Notes under the pieces: generated by a model
The model's database searches: none
Seen by the model: the letters and a program-made list of their open reading frames with translations, nothing else
Told to the model about the DNA's origin: nothing
Position numbers and translations under genes: made by a program
Part shown: positions 7,489 to 9,659 of the stretch, piece after piece
How the letters are laid out: each line of letters starts with the position of its first letter
Numbering within the stretch: the first letter of the stretch is position 1
Assembly (NCBI GenBank): GCA_946478985.1
Contig: CAMLDZ010000115.1
Location: 1-9,659 of the forward strand
Direction: 5' to 3'
Source: an uncultured Solimonas sp.
GTDB lineage: Bacteria > Pseudomonadota > Gammaproteobacteria > Nevskiales > Nevskiaceae
DNA: 9,659 bases

Positions 7489-8847
7489 ATGACACGCAAG
7501 ACCCGCTGGTGGTTGCTGGGCTGGACGCTGCTGAGCCTGGCGCTTGCCGCCGGCCTGCTGCTGGTGCTGCTGCGACCGGCGCCGACGCCGCTGCGCAGCC
7601 TGTTCACGCCGGGGCCGATGACGCAGGGGCATCACGGCATCGAGCTGGCCTGTGACGCCTGCCACACGCAGAAGTTCGGCGGCGGGCCGGTGCTGCAGCA
7701 GGCCTGCGTCAACTGCCACGGCGCGGCGCTGGCGGACGCCGACGACTCGCATCCGAAAGCCAAGTTCAGCGATCCGCGCAACGCCGATCGCCTCAAGGTC
7801 ATCGACGCCCGGCAATGCCTCAGCTGCCACGTCGAGCACCGCCCGGAAATGACCGGCGCGATGGGCGTCACCGTGCCGCAGGACTTCTGCTATGGCTGCC
7901 ACGCCGAGATCGGCCAGGAGCGGCCGACACACAAGGACTTCAAGTTCGACAGCTGCGCCAGCGCCGGCTGCCACAACTTCCACGACAATCGCGCGCTCTA
8001 CGAGGATTTCCTGCTCAAGCACCTGCATGAGCCCTCGCTACTGGAAAAGCGGCAGCTGCAGGCGCGCGACTTCGACACGCGCTGGGTCGCCACGCACGGC
8101 GCCAAGCCGCTCACCACGCCCGATCACGGCGGCGCCGATCCGGCGACGCTGCGCGACTGGCTGGAAACCGCGCACGCGCAGGCCGGCGTCAACTGCACGG
8201 CCTGCCATGCGCCGCAGAAGCAGTCCTGGACCGACCGGCCGCCGCCGCAAGCCTGCAAGAACTGCCATGCCCGCGAGGTCGAAGGCTTCTTCGGCGGCAA
8301 GCACGGCATGCGCGAGGCCGCCGGCCTGCCGGCGATGACACCGGCGCAGGCGCGGCTGCCGATGCAGCCCGAGGCCGCGCATCGCCAGCTCGGCTGCGGC
8401 AGCTGCCACGGCGCGCACCGCTTCGACACGCGCAGCGCTGCGGTCGACAGCTGCCTGGGCTGCCACGCCGACCGTCACAGCCTGGCCTTCAAGGATTCAC
8501 CGCATTTCAAGCTCTGGCAGCGCGAGCAGGCCGGCGAGCTGCCGGCCGGCAGCGGCGTCAGCTGCGCCAGCTGCCACCTGCCGCGACTGGCCGAGGATCA
8601 CGGCGGGCAGATCGAAGTCCGCGTCGAGCACAACCAGAACGTGACCTTGCAGCCCAACGAAAAGATGCTGCGTCCGGTCTGCATGCAATGCCACGGCCTC
8701 GGCTTTGCGATCGACGCGCTGGCCGACCGCGAGCTGATCGGGCGCAATTTCCGCGGCGCACCGGCGGCGCACATCCCGTCACTGGACATGGCCAAGCGCG
8801 CTTTCGATGCCGATCAGTCGCGCCGCGAGAGCGGCAGCAAGCCATGA
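7489..8847 (+). CDS. Membrane-anchored multihaem cytochrome c (11 haem-binding motifs)
   Basis: Encodes 452 residues. A basic start (MTRKTR) and one hydrophobic helix (about 8-29) act as a signal anchor, leaving the rest in the periplasm. Ten CXXCH motifs are visible, with first cysteines at residues 55, 73, 110, 134, 236, 256, 303, 322, 359 and 398. An eleventh is CX4CH (C156, C161, H162; CASAGCH), the spacing seen in some cytochrome c3-type proteins. Many extra His (H48, H49, H83, H165, H213, H310, H371, H381) could be distal ligands. The spacing gives a first cluster of five motifs, a gap of about 74 residues, then six more, perhaps two multihaem units. It begins 13 nt after the reductase stop, so the two are very likely co-transcribed and linked in electron transfer. 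No enzymatic motif (e.g. a CXXCK haem) was seen. It resembles a conserved cytochrome c3-like protein of proteobacteria, but I cannot name a characterised homolog. Confidence 0.88.
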   Translation: MTRKTRWWLLGWTLLSLALAAGLLLVLLRPAPTPLRSLFTPGPMTQGHHGIELACDACHTQKFGGGPVLQQACVNCHGAALADADDSHPKAKFSDPRNADRLKVIDARQCLSCHVEHRPEMTGAMGVTVPQDFCYGCHAEIGQERPTHKDFKFDSCASAGCHNFHDNRALYEDFLLKHLHEPSLLEKRQLQARDFDTRWVATHGAKPLTTPDHGGADPATLRDWLETAHAQAGVNCTACHAPQKQSWTDRPPPQACKNCHAREVEGFFGGKHGMREAAGLPAMTPAQARLPMQPEAAHRQLGCGSCHGAHRFDTRSAAVDSCLGCHADRHSLAFKDSPHFKLWQREQAGELPAGSGVSCASCHLPRLAEDHGGQIEVRVEHNQNVTLQPNEKMLRPVCMQCHGLGFAIDALADRELIGRNFRGAPAAHIPSLDMAKRAFDADQSRRESGSKP

Positions 8848-9073
8848 ATCTGCAGCGATCGGGTGTCTGCGCATCGCCAAAGGCGGCGCCATGCTGCATC
8901 ATCACGTGCGACGCAAGCTTTATGGTCTGCGCGGCACGACGCGGTCGCCGCGTGGCGGCATCGGTACGAGAAGTAAGACGAGGTGAAGGCAGCGGTGGAT
9001 GACAAGGCGGCAGCAAGCTCCGGCACAGCGATGGCCGGAAGCCAGCCCTGAACCCCTCCGGCGATACGCCAAG
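8848..9073 (+). other. Spacer between cytochrome and globin with possible tiny ORFs
   Basis: No recognisable gene. Two short frames exist. One is 52 codons at 8844-9002; its ATG overlaps the cytochrome stop (ATGA) and its TGA overlaps an ATG at 8999 (ATGA), and it has six Cys but many A/T third positions. The other is 31 codons at 8891-8986 (MLHHHVRRKLYGLRGTTR...), very basic, with AAAGGCGG about 8 nt before its ATG and better codon use. Neither matches a family I know. The lower GC3 in most of this stretch suggests it is largely non-coding. Confidence 0.35.
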
Positions 9074-9478
9074 ATGACGCCCCAACAAATCCTTTTGCTG
9101 CGTGCCAGCTGGGCCCGCCTCGACGCCGAGCAGGACGCGGTGGCGGCAGCGTTCTATGACCGCCTGTTCAAGCTCGATCCGCAGCTGCAACGGCTGTTCC
9201 GCGGCGACATGCACGCGCAGGGGCGCAAACTGATGCAGATGATCGGCGCCGCGCTGCGCGGCCTCGACGAACTCGACCAGCTGCTGCCGGTGGTCCGCGG
9301 CCTGGGTGCACGTCATGCCTCGTACGGAACGGTCGCGGCGCACTACGGCATCGTCGGCTCGGCACTGCTGTGGGCGCTCGGCGAGCAGCTCGATCAGGAG
9401 TTCACGCCGGAAGTCGAAGCGGCCTGGACCGAGTTCTACACCCTGATCGCCAACAACATGCAGGGCCAGTCCGGCTAG
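9074..9478 (+). CDS. Single-domain haem globin (Vitreoscilla/flavohaemoglobin-type fold)
   Basis: Encodes 134 residues, the usual length for a bacterial single-domain globin. Expected positions are filled: B10 Tyr (Y28 in AAFYDRLF), CD1 Phe (F42 in LQRLF), E7 Gln (Q49) and proximal F8 His (H81 in ARHASYG), followed by HYGIVGSALLWAL and AWTEFYTLIANNM at the end. There is no reductase domain, so it would need an outside electron donor. In a nitrate-assimilation cluster the likely job is oxidising or buffering nitric oxide formed from nitrite; O2 handling is the alternative. The start is uncertain. ATG 9074 fits the family and marks where GC-rich codon use begins, but lacks a clear ribosome site. 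ATG 8999 would add 25 basic, poorly conserved-looking residues and has AGGTGAAGG upstream. It sits downstream of the cytochrome with no terminator between, so it may share the nitrate-controlled transcript. Confidence 0.85.
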   Translation: MTPQQILLLRASWARLDAEQDAVAAAFYDRLFKLDPQLQRLFRGDMHAQGRKLMQMIGAALRGLDELDQLLPVVRGLGARHASYGTVAAHYGIVGSALLWALGEQLDQEFTPEVEAAWTEFYTLIANNMQGQSG

Positions 9479-9503
9479 GGCCTGTTCCGCGGGCACAGCC
9501 CTG

Positions 9504-9525
9504 GGCGCCCGGCGTGCCGGGCGCC
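9504..9525 (+). other. Perfect hairpin after the globin gene
   Basis: GGCGCCCGG (9504-9512) pairs perfectly with CCGGGCGCC (9517-9525) around CGTG. No T-run follows; a second GC palindrome (9526-9537) does. It probably marks the 3' end of the globin transcript or stabilises it, but is not a standard intrinsic terminator. Confidence 0.45.
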
Positions 9526-9539
9526 GCCGCGCGCGGCGA

Positions 9540-9555
9540 TGGCACATCGCTTGCT
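9540..9555 (+). promoter_or_regulatory. Sigma-54 promoter for a gene beyond the window
   Basis: TGGCAC-ATCGC-TTGCT matches the -24/-12 consensus exactly. The predicted start is near 9565-9566, just before the leader hairpin at 9570. The controlled gene lies past the window edge. Confidence 0.85.
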
Positions 9556-9569
9556 TTGTCTTAGCACGC

Positions 9570-9593
9570 TCGCCGCGCCGTCCGGCGCGACGA
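9570..9593 (+). promoter_or_regulatory. Leader hairpin P1 of the third leader
   Basis: CGCGCC (9574-9579) pairs with GGCGCG (9584-9589) around GTCC, extended by TCG/CGA after a C/A mismatch. It takes the first-hairpin position of the leader but has a four-base loop rather than an A1/G4 hexaloop. Confidence 0.55.
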
Positions 9594-9604
9594 TTGTTTT
9601 CCCC

Positions 9605-9618
9605 GGACAACGACGTCC
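9605..9618 (+). promoter_or_regulatory. ANTAR-type antiterminator hairpin (P2) of the third leader
   Basis: GGAC (9605-9608), hexaloop AACGAC (A1, G4), GTCC (9615-9618). The hairpin and flanks are identical to those at 5427-5445 over 19 nt. Its 3' strand is part of the terminator stem that follows. Confidence 0.83.
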
Positions 9619-9657
9619 ATGCAGCGGCTTCGCAGCCGCGTCATGGGCGTTTTTTTT
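9614..9657 (+). terminator. Conditional intrinsic terminator in the third leader
   Basis: CGTCCATG (9614-9621) pairs with CATGGGCG (9642-9649) with one G-U pair. Then comes a 2x2 internal loop and GCGGCT-TCGC-AGCCGC. Eight T follow (9650-9657) at the window edge. The 5' arm overlaps the hexaloop hairpin, so readthrough should depend on the antiterminator. Confidence 0.87.
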
Positions 9658-9659
9658 GG

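Noticed and set aside
5424..7607. Long antisense ORF opposite the reductase
   Set aside because: Same high-GC shadow effect; it also covers the leader of the reductase operon.
8999..9073. ATG 8999 as the globin start
   Set aside because: It has a better ribosome site, but the extra 25 residues have many A/T-ending codons and fall outside the globin fold. Kept only as an alternative.
1..9659. CRISPR arrays, tRNA/rRNA genes, insertion sequences
   Set aside because: No spaced direct repeats, tRNA-like folds, rRNA segments, transposase frames or terminal inverted repeats were seen. The repeated 19-mer belongs to the leaders.

Overview
The window is a nitrate-assimilation (nas/nrt) region from a high-GC proteobacterium. 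GC-ending codons dominate every gene. Sigma-54 promoters combined with NasR/NasT-type antitermination leaders are a known proteobacterial way of controlling nitrate assimilation. The order within Gamma- or Betaproteobacteria cannot be fixed from this sequence alone.

Layout, all on the + strand: (1) nt 2-676, the 3' end of an ABC ATPase whose nucleotide-binding motifs are mostly destroyed. (2) nt 705-837, a sigma-54 promoter and nitrate-responsive leader, followed by an ABC nitrate/nitrite importer operon: nrtA (periplasmic binding protein), nrtB (permease) and a tandem two-domain ATPase (nrtCD), closed by a strong terminator at 5256-5284. (3) nt 5370-5473, a second sigma-54 promoter and leader, followed by a NirB/NasC-like FAD/NADH oxidoreductase fused to a BFD [2Fe-2S] domain and a C-terminal di-heme-b-like membrane domain, then an 11-haem-motif membrane-anchored cytochrome c, and further on a single-domain globin. 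(4) nt 9540-9657, a third sigma-54 promoter and leader ending at the window edge. It should control a gene just downstream, plausibly nitrate or nitrite reductase.

The three leaders share one design. A TGGCA-N6-TTGC element is followed about 12 nt later by a strong hairpin. Next comes a second hairpin, stem GGAC/GTCC, with a six-base loop carrying A at position 1 and G at position 4. The 3' side of that hairpin is also the 5' arm of an intrinsic terminator ending in 6-8 T. This matches the known logic in which nitrogen limitation (NtrC/sigma-54) starts transcription and nitrate/nitrite (an ANTAR-domain antiterminator such as NasR or NasT) permits readthrough. No regulator gene lies in the window.

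The least ordinary part is the second operon. A cytoplasmic FAD/[2Fe-2S] module like the small subunit of assimilatory nitrate reductase sits on a membrane domain with two His-X13-His helices, next to a periplasmic multihaem cytochrome. This suggests a transmembrane electron link between the respiratory/periplasmic pool and cytoplasmic nitrate reduction, co-regulated with nitrate uptake and with a globin that may handle nitric oxide. The direction of electron flow and the partner reductase are inferences.
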